Source of the DNA: Solibacillus sp040273735
Lineage (GTDB): Bacteria; Bacillota; Bacilli; Bacillales_A; Planococcaceae
Direction: 5' to 3'
DNA length: 64,000 nucleotides
Assembly (NCBI RefSeq): GCF_040273735.1
Contig: NZ_JBELZM010000007.1
Span: 1 to 64,000, forward strand
Shown here: piece by piece, positions 46,301 through 54,529 of the stretch
Layout of the letters: each line of letters starts with the position of its first letter
Numbering within the stretch: position 1 is the first letter of the stretch
Notes under the pieces: generated by a model
Told to the model about the DNA's origin: nothing
Seen by the model: the letters and a program-made list of their open reading frames with translations, nothing else
Databases searched by the model: none
Position numbers and translations under genes: made by a program

Positions 46301-47039
46301 CACCATCTAATTGCACCATCGGACGAAGCTCTGGCGGAATTACCGGTAGTACATCTAAAATCATCCACTCTGGTTTGTTGCCTGAGTTACGGAATGATTC
46401 TACTACTTCTAAACGTTTAATCGCACGTGTACGGCGTTGGCCTTGTGCAGATTTTAACTCTTCTTTTAAAACTTGTGTTTCATCTTCTAAGTCGATTTTC
46501 TCTAAAAGACGTTTAATCGCTTCAGCACCCATTGCTGCTTCGAATTCGTTACCATACTTTTCACGGTATGCACGGTATTCTTTTTCAGAAAGTAAGTCTT
46601 TATAGCCTAAAGACGTTTGACCTGGGTCGACTACTACATATGAAGCAAAGTAAATTACTTCTTCCAATGCACGTGGAGACATATCTAAAATAAGACCCAT
46701 ACGGCTTGGAATACCTTTGAAGTACCAAATATGTGATACAGGTGCTGCTAGTTCGATATGTCCTTGACGCTCACGGCGAACTTTCGAACGCGTTACTTCT
46801 ACGCCACAACGGTCACAAACGACACCTTTATAACGTACACGTTTATATTTACCACAGTGACATTCCCAGTCTTTTGTTGGTCCAAAAATACGTTCACAGA
46901 ATAGACCATCTTTTTCTGGTTTTAATGTACGGTAGTTAATTGTTTCTGGTTTTTTTACTTCTCCGTATGACCAAGAACGGATCTTGTCAGGTGAAGCTAA
47001 ACCAATTTTCATATATTCAAATTCATTAACATCGATCAA
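43359..47039 (-). CDS. rpoC: RNA polymerase subunit beta'
   Basis: 1226 aa (B. subtilis 1199). TTG start at 47039 as in B. subtilis. N-terminal zinc site [19 protein letters not shown] (about 60-78), catalytic [10 protein letters not shown] (about 449), bridge/trigger region [25 protein letters not shown] and [24 protein letters not shown], second zinc cluster CGTDRG...[11 protein letters not shown]. It is preceded by a 274-nt hairpin-rich gap after rpoB, not by a short linker. Confidence 0.99.
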   Translation of the reverse strand: [1226 protein letters not shown]

Positions 47040-47140
47040 GGAGCCTACCTCCCTTTAGTTATAAGTCGTAAATGACTTTTAATGTAGCTCTACACTTACA
47101 AAATTTCATATTAGGCCATAATGAAACTTGCATTTTCAAT

Positions 47141-47162
47141 CAATTACGCCCCGGCGTAATTG
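47141..47162 (-). other. Hairpin 4 of the rpoB-rpoC gap
   Basis: Perfect dyad CAATTACGCC-2-GGCGTAATTG upstream of rpoC. No T-tract. Confidence 0.7.
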
Positions 47163-47170
47163 CGTCCAGA

Positions 47171-47192
47171 TTTTTTGAGTTTACTCAAAAAA
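47171..47192 (-). other. Hairpin 3 of the rpoB-rpoC gap
   Basis: Perfect dyad TTTTTTGAGT-2-ACTCAAAAAA. It competes with an alternative pairing of CAGATTTTT (47167-47175) and AAAAATCTG (47200-47208). Confidence 0.7.
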
Positions 47193-47228
47193 ACCTTTAA
47201 AAATCTGTGACATCTGCCAGAGGCCATA

Positions 47229-47269
47229 TATTCATTCAGCGAGTGTCTTAAACAATCGCTGAATGAATA
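47229..47269 (-). other. Hairpin 2 of the rpoB-rpoC gap
   Basis: Perfect 14-bp dyad TATTCATTCAGCGA / TCGCTGAATGAATA with a 13-nt loop, 4 nt beyond the T-tract of hairpin 1. Confidence 0.75.
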
Positions 47270-47272
47270 AAG

Positions 47273-47301
47273 AAAAACCGGGCAGGGCATATACCTGCCC
47301 G
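47273..47301 (-). terminator. Terminator between rpoB and rpoC
   Basis: CGGGCAGG / CCTGCCCG with a 7-nt loop followed by GTTTTTCTTT on the minus strand, 12 nt after the rpoB stop. It has the form of an intrinsic terminator within what is usually one transcript. Confidence 0.8.
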
Positions 47302-47313
47302 ATTCAATTGAAG

Positions 47314-50300
47314 TTATTCAAATGATTCTACTGGGTCTTCTTCTTTGTCATTAGATCGTTCGACTGGTGCAGCTACTTCATCTTCATCGTCAAGGTCGCG
47401 TAATTCCACTTCCTCGTCATTGATTGTAAGCATCTTCACATCCATACCTAATGATTGAAGTTCTTTAATTAATACTTTAAATGATTCTGGAACACCTGGT
47501 TCTGGAACACTTTCACCTTTTACGATTGCTTCGTATGTTTTCACACGACCTACAACGTCATCCGATTTTACAGTTAAAATCTCTTGTAACGTGTAAGCAG
47601 CACCGTATGCTTCAAGTGCCCAAACCTCCATCTCACCGAAGCGCTGACCACCGAATTGTGCTTTACCACCAAGCGGCTGTTGCGTTACTAATGAGTAAGG
47701 TCCAGTTGAACGTGCATGAAGTTTATCGTCAACCATGTGCGCTAGTTTGATCATGTACATGACACCAACAGAAACGCGGCTATCGAATGGCTCACCTGAA
47801 CGTCCATCATAAAGAATTGTTTTACCGTCACGGTTCATACCAGCTTCTTCCATCGTTTCCCAAACATCGGCTTCGTTGGCACCATCGAATACTGGTGACG
47901 CCATATGAATACCTAAGTAACGAGAAGCCATACCTAAGTGTAGCTCAAGCACTTGTCCGATGTTCATACGGGAAGGTACCCCTAGTGGGTTAAGCATGAT
48001 ATCTACTGGTGTTCCGTCCGGCATGAACGGCATATCCTCTTCCGGTAAGATACGTGAAATTACACCTTTGTTACCGTGACGTCCGGCCATTTTGTCACCA
48101 ACGCGGATTTTACGTTTTTGAACAATATAAGCACGAACTAATTGGTTTACACCTGGTGGTAATTCATCGCCGTCTTCACGGTTGAATACTTTTACATCTA
48201 AAATGATACCGCCAGCTCCGTGTGGTACACGTAGAGAAGTATCACGTACTTCACGCGCTTTTTCACCGAAGATAGCATGTAATAAACGCTCTTCCGCAGT
48301 TAACTCTGTAACTCCTTTAGGCGTAACTTTACCTACTAGAATGTCACCGTCGCGAACTTCTGCACCGATACGGATAATTCCGCGGTCGTCCAAGTTACGA
48401 AGTGCATCTTCACCCACGTTTGGAATATCACGTGTGATTTCTTCAGGTCCAAGCTTAGTATCACGAGACTCTGATTCATATTCTTCAATATGAACAGAAG
48501 TATATACATCGTCTTTAACAAGGCGTTCGCTCATAATTACAGCATCCTCGTAGTTGAAGCCGTCCCATGTCATGAACGCAACAAGTACGTTTTGACCAAG
48601 TGCTAATTCGCCTTTTTCCATAGATGGACCATCAGCTAAAATATCACGAGGTTTTACACGGTCGCCAACTTTTACGATTGGACGTTGGTTATAAGAAGTA
48701 CCTTGGTTTGAACGAATGAACTTTTGTAATTTATATTTTGTTAAATCGCCTTTTACTTCTTTACCATCTACTACTTCAATACGACGTACGTGAATTGAAC
48801 GTGCTTCAACATGTTCAACAATACCATCGAATTTCGCTACTACAGCAGCACCAGAATCACGTGCATCTACGTGCTCCATACCCGTACCAACGAATGGTGC
48901 GTTTGGATATAGTAATGGAACAGCTTGACGTTGCATGTTCGCTCCCATTAACGCACGGTTTGAGTCGTCGTTTTCCAAGAAAGGAATACAAGCTGTCGCA
49001 GCAGATACTACTTGTTTAGGAGATACATCCATGTAGTCGATGCGGTCTTTAGAGAATACAGTGTTGTCACCACGGAAACGTCCAACAACTTCTTCATTCG
49101 TGAAAGTACCGTCTTCATTTAAGATTGAGTTCGCTTGTGCAACTACATAGTTATCCTCTTCGTCAGCAGTTAAGTAGTGGATCTCACTCGTTACAGCACC
49201 TGTTTCTGGATCAACACGGCGGTAAGGAGTTTCGATGAAGCCAAACTTGTTAACTTTTGCGAATGAAGATAATGAGTTGATAAGGCCGATGTTCGGTCCC
49301 TCAGGAGTCTCGATCGGACACATACGACCATAGTGAGAGTAGTGAACGTCACGTACTTCCATACCAGCACGCTCACGTGTTAAACCACCAGGCCCTAATG
49401 CAGAAAGACGACGCTTATGCGTTAATTCTGCTAACGGGTTTGTTTGGTCCATGAATTGAGACAATTGAGAGCTACCGAAGAACTCTTTAATCGAAGCGAT
49501 AACAGGACGGATATTGATTAATTGCTGTGGTACGATTGCTGCTGTGTCATTAATTGACATACGCTCACGTACTACACGCTCCATACGAGATAAACCGATA
49601 CGGAATTGGTTTTGCAGTAATTCACCAACAGAACGTAAACGACGGTTACCTAAATGGTCAATATCATCTGTGTTACCAACGTCATATAATAAGTTAAAGA
49701 AGTATGATACTGAAGCCAATACATCGGCTGGAGTAATATTTTTCACTTCTTCATCTACATAGGCGTTTGAAATAACATTAATTTCTTTTTGTGCTTCATC
49801 ATTTGGTGCAAAGATTTTAACCGATTGAATTGTAATATCATCTTCCAATACACCACCAACTTGGTTTAATGTACGGAATCCGACACCACTTTCTAAATAA
49901 GGAATTAACTTATCCAAATTACGGCGGTCTAATAATGTACCTGCTTCTACGATAATTTCTCCTGTGTCAGGATCCACTAACGTTTCTGCAATCGTTTGGT
50001 TAAATAAACGATTTTTGATGTGAAGCTTTTTGTTCATTTTGTAACGACCAACATTCGCTAAATCATAGCGTTTTGCGTCAAAGAAGCGAGAATATAATAA
50101 GTTCTTCGCAGACTCAACTGTTGGTGGTTCACCTGGACGTAAACGTTCATAGATTTCAAGAAGGGCCTTTTCAGTACCTTCCGTATTATCTTTTTCTAAC
50201 GTATTACGTAAATATTCATTGTCGCCAATGATATCTAAAATTTCTTGATCCGAGCCAAAACCTAATGCACGTAAAAGTACTGTTACCGGTAATTTACGTG

Positions 50301-50859
50301 TACGATCAATACGTACATATACAACGTCTTTAGCATCTGTTTCATATTCAAGCCATGCTCCACGGTTTGGAATAACCGTTGCACCAAAGCCTTTTTTACC
50401 GTTTTTATCCGTTTTTTCGTGGAAGTATACACTTGGAGAACGAACTAACTGTGAAACGATAACACGCTCAGCACCGTTAATAATAAACGTACCTGTTTCT
50501 GTCATTAATGGGAAGTCACCCATAAAGACGTCTTGCTCTTTCACTTCGTTTGTTTCTTTGTTGTGCAAACGTACTTTTACACGTAATGGTGCAGCATAAG
50601 TAACGTCACGCTCTTTACACTCATCCACATCATACTTAGGATCTCCTAAAGTATAGTCGACGAATTCTAATGAAAGATTACCTGTAAAATCTTCGATTGG
50701 AGAAATGTCGTGGAACATCTCGCGCAACCCTTCTTCAAGGAACCACTCATAAGATGCTGTTTGGATTTCGATTAGATTCGGAAGTTCCAGCACCTCACTA
50801 ATACGCGCAAAGCTTCTACGCTGGCGGTGTTGTCCGTACTGAACTAGTTGACCTGTCAA
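47314..50859 (-). CDS. rpoB: RNA polymerase subunit beta
   Basis: 1181 aa from the TTG at 50859, chosen because GAGGGG lies 8 nt upstream and the N-terminus (L)TGQLVQYGQHRQRRS matches B. subtilis, also TTG-started; the in-frame GTG at 50868 overlaps the SD. The rifampicin region GSSQLSQFMDQTNPLAELTHKRRLSALGPGGL carries the sensitive-type residues. C-terminus is acidic (EDPVESFE). Own promoter and leader upstream. Confidence 0.99.
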   Translation of the reverse strand: MTGQLVQYGQHRQRRSFARISEVLELPNLIEIQTASYEWFLEEGLREMFHDISPIEDFTGNLSLEFVDYTLGDPKYDVDECKERDVTYAAPLRVKVRLHNKETNEVKEQDVFMGDFPLMTETGTFIINGAERVIVSQLVRSPSVYFHEKTDKNGKKGFGATVIPNRGAWLEYETDAKDVVYVRIDRTRKLPVTVLLRALGFGSDQEILDIIGDNEYLRNTLEKDNTEGTEKALLEIYERLRPGEPPTVESAKNLLYSRFFDAKRYDLANVGRYKMNKKLHIKNRLFNQTIAETLVDPDTGEIIVEAGTLLDRRNLDKLIPYLESGVGFRTLNQVGGVLEDDITIQSVKIFAPNDEAQKEINVISNAYVDEEVKNITPADVLASVSYFFNLLYDVGNTDDIDHLGNRRLRSVGELLQNQFRIGLSRMERVVRERMSINDTAAIVPQQLINIRPVIASIKEFFGSSQLSQFMDQTNPLAELTHKRRLSALGPGGLTRERAGMEVRDVHYSHYGRMCPIETPEGPNIGLINSLSSFAKVNKFGFIETPYRRVDPETGAVTSEIHYLTADEEDNYVVAQANSILNEDGTFTNEEVVGRFRGDNTVFSKDRIDYMDVSPKQVVSAATACIPFLENDDSNRALMGANMQRQAVPLLYPNAPFVGTGMEHVDARDSGAAVVAKFDGIVEHVEARSIHVRRIEVVDGKEVKGDLTKYKLQKFIRSNQGTSYNQRPIVKVGDRVKPRDILADGPSMEKGELALGQNVLVAFMTWDGFNYEDAVIMSERLVKDDVYTSVHIEEYESESRDTKLGPEEITRDIPNVGEDALRNLDDRGIIRIGAEVRDGDILVGKVTPKGVTELTAEERLLHAIFGEKAREVRDTSLRVPHGAGGIILDVKVFNREDGDELPPGVNQLVRAYIVQKRKIRVGDKMAGRHGNKGVISRILPEEDMPFMPDGTPVDIMLNPLGVPSRMNIGQVLELHLGMASRYLGIHMASPVFDGANEADVWETMEEAGMNRDGKTILYDGRSGEPFDSRVSVGVMYMIKLAHMVDDKLHARSTGPYSLVTQQPLGGKAQFGGQRFGEMEVWALEAYGAAYTLQEILTVKSDDVVGRVKTYEAIVKGESVPEPGVPESFKVLIKELQSLGMDVKMLTINDEEVELRDLDDEDEVAAPVERSNDKEEDPVESFE

Positions 50860-50902
50860 CTCATTCACCCCTCAATAAAGCGATAATAGGTCTTTGCAAA
50901 AA

Positions 50903-50919
50903 CATACAAATAGTGTATG
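50903..50919 (-). other. Second hairpin with T-run in the rpoB leader
   Basis: CATAC-actattt-GTATG followed by TTTTTGC on the minus strand; short stem, so termination would be weak. Confidence 0.45.
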
Positions 50920-50931
50920 ATTTCGAAAGAC

Positions 50932-50967
50932 AAAAAGAAAACGAGACTTTTTTTAAACCTCATTTTC
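50932..50967 (-). terminator. Attenuator-like terminator in the rpoB leader
   Basis: GAAAATGAG / CTCGTTTTC (one G-U) around a 13-nt loop, then TTTTTG on the minus strand, about 90 nt downstream of the promoter and 75 nt before rpoB. Confidence 0.6.
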
Positions 50968-51017
50968 GGTTAAACTTAATTTATTCTTAGCAGTATACCC
51001 GTAAATTTGAATATTTA

Positions 51018-51087
51018 ATGCAAAAGGGCATACTACCTCAAAATAATAATTTTGCATTTTATTATGTTATCATATTCGATTTGTCAA
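51018..51087 (-). promoter_or_regulatory. rpoB promoter and first leader hairpin
   Basis: TTGACA (51082-51087), 17-nt spacer, TAATAA (51059-51064). Just downstream a 9-bp dyad AATGCAAAA / TTTTGCATT with a 23-nt loop spans 51018-51058, beginning near the transcription start. Confidence 0.75.
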
Positions 51088-51111
51088 GTCAATATTGGAA
51101 ACTAATCTTAC

Positions 51112-51714
51112 TTATTTTTTTGCACGAATAATCCAATATCCTTTTTTCTTCTCAATGACATCTACTTCTGAAAACATTCCTTCTAAATGACTAATAGTTG
51201 ATGGAGCGCCTTGCTTCTTCTGAATGACAATCCACAGCTCACCATTTTCCACTAACAATTCATATGCACCTTCATAAAATTTGAAGATTGTTTCTTTACC
51301 TGCACGAATTGGAGGGTTTGTTAATACTGCGGCTACTTTCGTTCCAGGTTCTACAGCAGCTAATCCATCGCTTTCAAAAATACGTACATTTTGAACCCCG
51401 TTAAGCTGGGCATTTTTTTGAGACAAACTAACTGCTCGTGAATTAATATCCATCATGTAAACTTCACGATCAGTGTTGTTTTTTGCAATCGATAATCCGA
51501 TCGGTCCATAGCCACAACCTACATCAAGCAAAACACCATCAATTTTAGGCATTTCAAACACATCGATTAGTACACGGGAACCAAAATCTACTTCGCTTTT
51601 ACTGAATACACCCGTATCCGTTTCAAACGTAAATGTATTGCCTAATAAAGTGAATTTCCATTGGCGCGGTTTACTCTCAGTTTGAGGCTTATTTGAATAA
51701 TAATGTTCAGACAC
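51112..51714 (-). CDS. ybxB: RsmC-like class I SAM methyltransferase YbxB
   Basis: 200 aa (B. subtilis YbxB 201). SAM motif LLDVGCGYGPIGL, acidic MMDINSRAV and catalytic-loop VLTNPPIRAG mark an N2-guanine RNA methyltransferase of the RsmC/RlmG type. GTG start with AAGGAGG 8 nt upstream. Lies between rplL and rpoB as in B. subtilis. Confidence 0.9.
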   Translation of the reverse strand: MSEHYYSNKPQTESKPRQWKFTLLGNTFTFETDTGVFSKSEVDFGSRVLIDVFEMPKIDGVLLDVGCGYGPIGLSIAKNNTDREVYMMDINSRAVSLSQKNAQLNGVQNVRIFESDGLAAVEPGTKVAAVLTNPPIRAGKETIFKFYEGAYELLVENGELWIVIQKKQGAPSTISHLEGMFSEVDVIEKKKGYWIIRAKK

Positions 51715-51740
51715 GCAACACGCCTCCTTAGAAAAAGTAC

Positions 51741-51763
51741 ATTTTGCGCTAATTATGCAAAAT
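51741..51763. other. Dyad before ybxB
   Basis: ATTTTGC-9-GCAAAAT in the ybxB leader, next to a possible -10 (CATAAT). Role unknown. Confidence 0.4.
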
Positions 51764-51823
51764 GATATCTTTCATGTGGAATACTAAAAAAAACAATATT
51801 TTCATATCCACAAAAGTTAAATA

Positions 51824-51857
51824 AAGAAAAGCCCGCCGCAAAATTGTGACGAGCTTT
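51824..51857 (-). terminator. rplJL terminator
   Basis: AAAGCTCGTC / GGCGGGCTTT (two G-U pairs) followed by TCTTTATTT on the minus strand, about 50 nt after the rplL stop. Confidence 0.8.
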
Positions 51858-51904
51858 CCTTATTAAACTAAGCTAAAAGCCTAGCAATTAAAGTTAAACT
51901 GAAA

Positions 51905-52267
51905 TTATTTAACTTCTACTGAAGCGCCAACTTCTTCAAGTTTAGCTTTGATAGCTTCAGCTTCGTCTTTAGAAACGCCTTCTTTAAGAGCTTTAGGAGC
52001 GTTATCAACAACTTCTTTAGCTTCTTTTAAGCCTAAACCAGTGATTTCACGAACCACTTTGATTACTTTGATTTTTTCTCCACCAGCAGAAGCTAATACT
52101 ACGTCAAACTCAGTTTTTTCTTCAGCAGCGCCTGCAGCACCACCAGCAACTACTGCTACTGGAGCAGCAGCTGTTACACCGAATTCTTCTTCGATTGCTT
52201 TTACTAAATCGTTTAATTCTAGAACTGTCATAGCTTTGATAGCTTCTAAGATTTGCTCATTGTTCAT
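51905..52267 (-). CDS. rplL: 50S ribosomal protein L7/L12
   Basis: 120 aa: N-terminal dimerisation helices (1-30), Ala/Gly hinge APVAVVAGGAAGAAEEK (about 35-51), C-terminal factor-binding domain with KIKVIKVVREITGLGLKEAKEVVD. Stalk protein that recruits GTPase factors. 72 nt after rplJ. Confidence 0.98.
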   Translation of the reverse strand: MNNEQILEAIKAMTVLELNDLVKAIEEEFGVTAAAPVAVVAGGAAGAAEEKTEFDVVLASAGGEKIKVIKVVREITGLGLKEAKEVVDNAPKALKEGVSKDEAEAIKAKLEEVGASVEVK

Positions 52268-52339
52268 TTTAATTTCCTCCTATGGAATGTTTATTAGTTT
52301 TAGGCAGTTTGCCTGATTTTTGAAGTTATTAGGCTACTA

Positions 52340-52840
52340 TTAAGCGCCTTGCTCTTCTTTTTGTTCTGCAACAGCTTTTGTTGCAAGTGCGAAGTTGCGC
52401 ACTGGAGCTTGAAGTACAGATAAAAGCATTGATAATAGACCTTCGCGAGATGGAAGTTCTGCAAGAGCTTTAACGTCTTCAACTGATGCCACAGTACCTT
52501 CGATGATACCGGCTTTAATTTCTAACGCTTCGTTTTTCTTAGCGAACTCGTTAATAATTTTAGCAGGAGCTACTACGTCCTCGTTAGAGAATGCGATAGC
52601 GTTAGGACCAGTTAAGAATTCATTGATTCCTTCTAAACCAGCAGCTTCAGCAGCACGGCGAGTTAAAGTGTTTTTGTAAACTTTGAACTCAACACCTGCT
52701 TCACGTAATTGCTTACGTAATTCAGTTACTTGCGCTACAGTTAAACCACGGTAATCTACTACTACTACAGAACCAGCAGCAGAGAATTTATCAGCGATTT
52801 CTTGAACTTGAACTTTTTTAGTTTCGATTGCTTTGCTCAT
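52340..52840 (-). CDS. rplJ: 50S ribosomal protein L10
   Basis: 166 aa, B. subtilis length. N-terminal 23S-binding domain with VVVDYRGLTVAQVTELRKQLREAGVEFKVYKNTL; C-terminal helix carries L7/L12 dimers. Controlled by the L10 leader upstream, to which the L10-L12 complex binds. Confidence 0.98.
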   Translation of the reverse strand: MSKAIETKKVQVQEIADKFSAAGSVVVVDYRGLTVAQVTELRKQLREAGVEFKVYKNTLTRRAAEAAGLEGINEFLTGPNAIAFSNEDVVAPAKIINEFAKKNEALEIKAGIIEGTVASVEDVKALAELPSREGLLSMLLSVLQAPVRNFALATKAVAEQKEEQGA

Positions 52841-53029
52841 GATGACACCTCCTATTAGAATGAGTCATTTATACCGACAAAGAAAAGCCTCTATATCAAT
52901 AATAGACATAGAGGCTGAAAGTACATCATCTTAAAAAGAATCCGAACTCCTATGTCCTCGGTAGGATCATTAAGTGCATATGGCACCCCTACTGTCTTCG
53001 GTACAAATGGATGATTCACAACAGCATTC
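52841..53029 (-). ncRNA. L10 ribosomal protein leader with attenuator
   Basis: The minus-strand transcript has the diagnostic paired blocks GAAGACAGTAGGGGTGCC and ATCCTACCGAGGACAT, the kink-turn-like L10(L12)4 binding site, followed by a hairpin GCCTCTATGTC / GATATAGAGGC with TTTTCTTT (52880-52917) that can terminate transcription before rplJ. Confidence 0.85.
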
Positions 53030-53058
53030 ATCTTACCAAGTAAGAAGCGCGTTGTCAA
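53030..53058 (-). promoter_or_regulatory. rplJL promoter
   Basis: Minus strand TTGACA (53053-53058), 17-nt spacer, TAAGAT (53030-53035). Confidence 0.85.
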
Positions 53059-53092
53059 CAAATTTTATTTTACGGCTTTTAAAAACCGGAAA

Positions 53093-53791
53093 TTATTTAA
53101 CTGATACGTTAGCAGCGTCAACTTTTACAGCAGGACCCATTGTAGTTGTAACGTTTACAGACTTCATGTAAGTACCTTTTGCTGCAGCTGGCTTAGCTTT
53201 TTGAACTACTTCAAATACAGCTAAGAAGTTTTCTACTAATTTTTCTGTATCGAAAGAAACTTTACCGATTGGAGCGTGGATGATACCAGACTTTTCAGCA
53301 CGGTATTCTACTTTACCAGCTTTGATTTCTTCGATTGCTTTTGTTACGTCAAATGTAACTGTACCTGTTTTAGGGTTTGGCATTAAACCTTTAGGACCTA
53401 ATACACGACCTAATTTACCAACTTCACCCATCATGTCAGGAGTTGCAACGATTACATCGAAATCAAACCAACCTTGTTGGATTTTTTGGATGTATTCTGC
53501 ATCGCCTACATAGTCTGCGCCAGCAGCTTCTGCTTCTTTAAGTTTTTCGCCTTTAGCGAAAACTAATACGCGTTGAGTTTTACCAGTACCGTGTGGTAAT
53601 ACTACCGCACCACGGATTTGTTGGTCGTTTTTACGAGTATCGATACCTAATTTGAATGCTACTTCTACAGTTGCATCAAAGTTTACAGTGCTTGTTTTTT
53701 GCGCTAACGCTACTGCTTCTTCAACAGAGTATAAAGTTGCGCGGTCGATTAATTTAGCTGCTTCTTGCAGTTTTTTACCTTTTTTAGCCAT
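53093..53791 (-). CDS. rplA: 50S ribosomal protein L1
   Basis: 232 aa from the ATG at 53791 (MAKKGKKLQEAAKLIDRATLY), the B. subtilis length; AGGAGG lies just upstream, whereas the frame open to 53854 has no SD. L1 stalk protein and classical repressor of the L11-L1 mRNA. Confidence 0.97.
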   Translation of the reverse strand: MAKKGKKLQEAAKLIDRATLYSVEEAVALAQKTSTVNFDATVEVAFKLGIDTRKNDQQIRGAVVLPHGTGKTQRVLVFAKGEKLKEAEAAGADYVGDAEYIQKIQQGWFDFDVIVATPDMMGEVGKLGRVLGPKGLMPNPKTGTVTFDVTKAIEEIKAGKVEYRAEKSGIIHAPIGKVSFDTEKLVENFLAVFEVVQKAKPAAAKGTYMKSVNVTTTMGPAVKVDAANVSVK

Positions 53792-53842
53792 TATAATTTC
53801 CTCCTTGATTGTGGTTGTAACGGATTTGACCTCCCACGAATA

Positions 53843-53886
53843 AAGGTTGCGCACTCATCAAACAAGTATCCGAGTGCAGCAACCTT
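53843..53886 (-). promoter_or_regulatory. Hairpin in the rplK-rplA gap
   Basis: AAGGTTGC-t-GCACTC pairs with GAGTGCGCAACCTT: a 14-bp stem with one bulged T and a 15-nt loop, followed by TTTATTC. Possible L1 target, processing site or weak terminator. Confidence 0.5.
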
Positions 53887-53923
53887 CCAAAAACAAAAAC
53901 ATCATCAAGTGTTGAAGATGGGA

Positions 53924-54349
53924 TTAGTCTTCGATCGTAATACCCATGCTTCGCGCAGTACCTTCAACCATTAACATAGCAGCTTCAACTGAAGCAGCGT
54001 TAAGGTCTGGCATTTTTTGTTCAGCGATTTCGCGAACTTTATCACGTTTAACCGTTGCGACTTTTTTACGATTTGGTTCACCAGATCCAGATTGGATACC
54101 AGCAGCTACTTTAAGTAATACTGCAGCTGGTGGAGTTTTCGTAATAAAAGTGAATGAACGGTCTTCAAATACTGAAATTTCAACTGGAATGATAAGACCA
54201 GCTTGATCAGCAGTACGAGCGTTAAATTCTTTACAGAATCCCATAATGTTTACACCTGCTTGACCTAATGCAGGACCAACCGGTGGCGCTGGGTTTGCTT
54301 TACCAGCAGGGATTTGAAGTTTTACAACTTTAATAACTTTTTTAGCCAC
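53924..54349 (-). CDS. rplK: 50S ribosomal protein L11
   Basis: 141 aa from the GTG at 54349 (VAKKVIKVVKLQIPAGKANPAPPVGPALGQAG), B. subtilis length; AAGGAGGTG is 6 nt upstream. GTPase centre protein, needed for RelA activation and the thiostrepton site. 133 nt from rplA; 180 nt from nusG. Confidence 0.98.
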   Translation of the reverse strand: MAKKVIKVVKLQIPAGKANPAPPVGPALGQAGVNIMGFCKEFNARTADQAGLIIPVEISVFEDRSFTFITKTPPAAVLLKVAAGIQSGSGEPNRKKVATVKRDKVREIAEQKMPDLNAASVEAAMLMVEGTARSMGITIED

Positions 54350-54529
54350 GAGACACACCTCCTTAAGTCCGTGATGTGGTAACTGGGTTGCCCCTCCCAC
54401 TCAAATATCTGTTCGTCAGCTAACTTGCCGATAACATTAAAACTAATTATAATCACACGCCCAAAACTTGGACAGTCTGACCTTTGAAATGATAACACTT
54501 TTAAATTACTTAATCAAGTGTAAATAATT

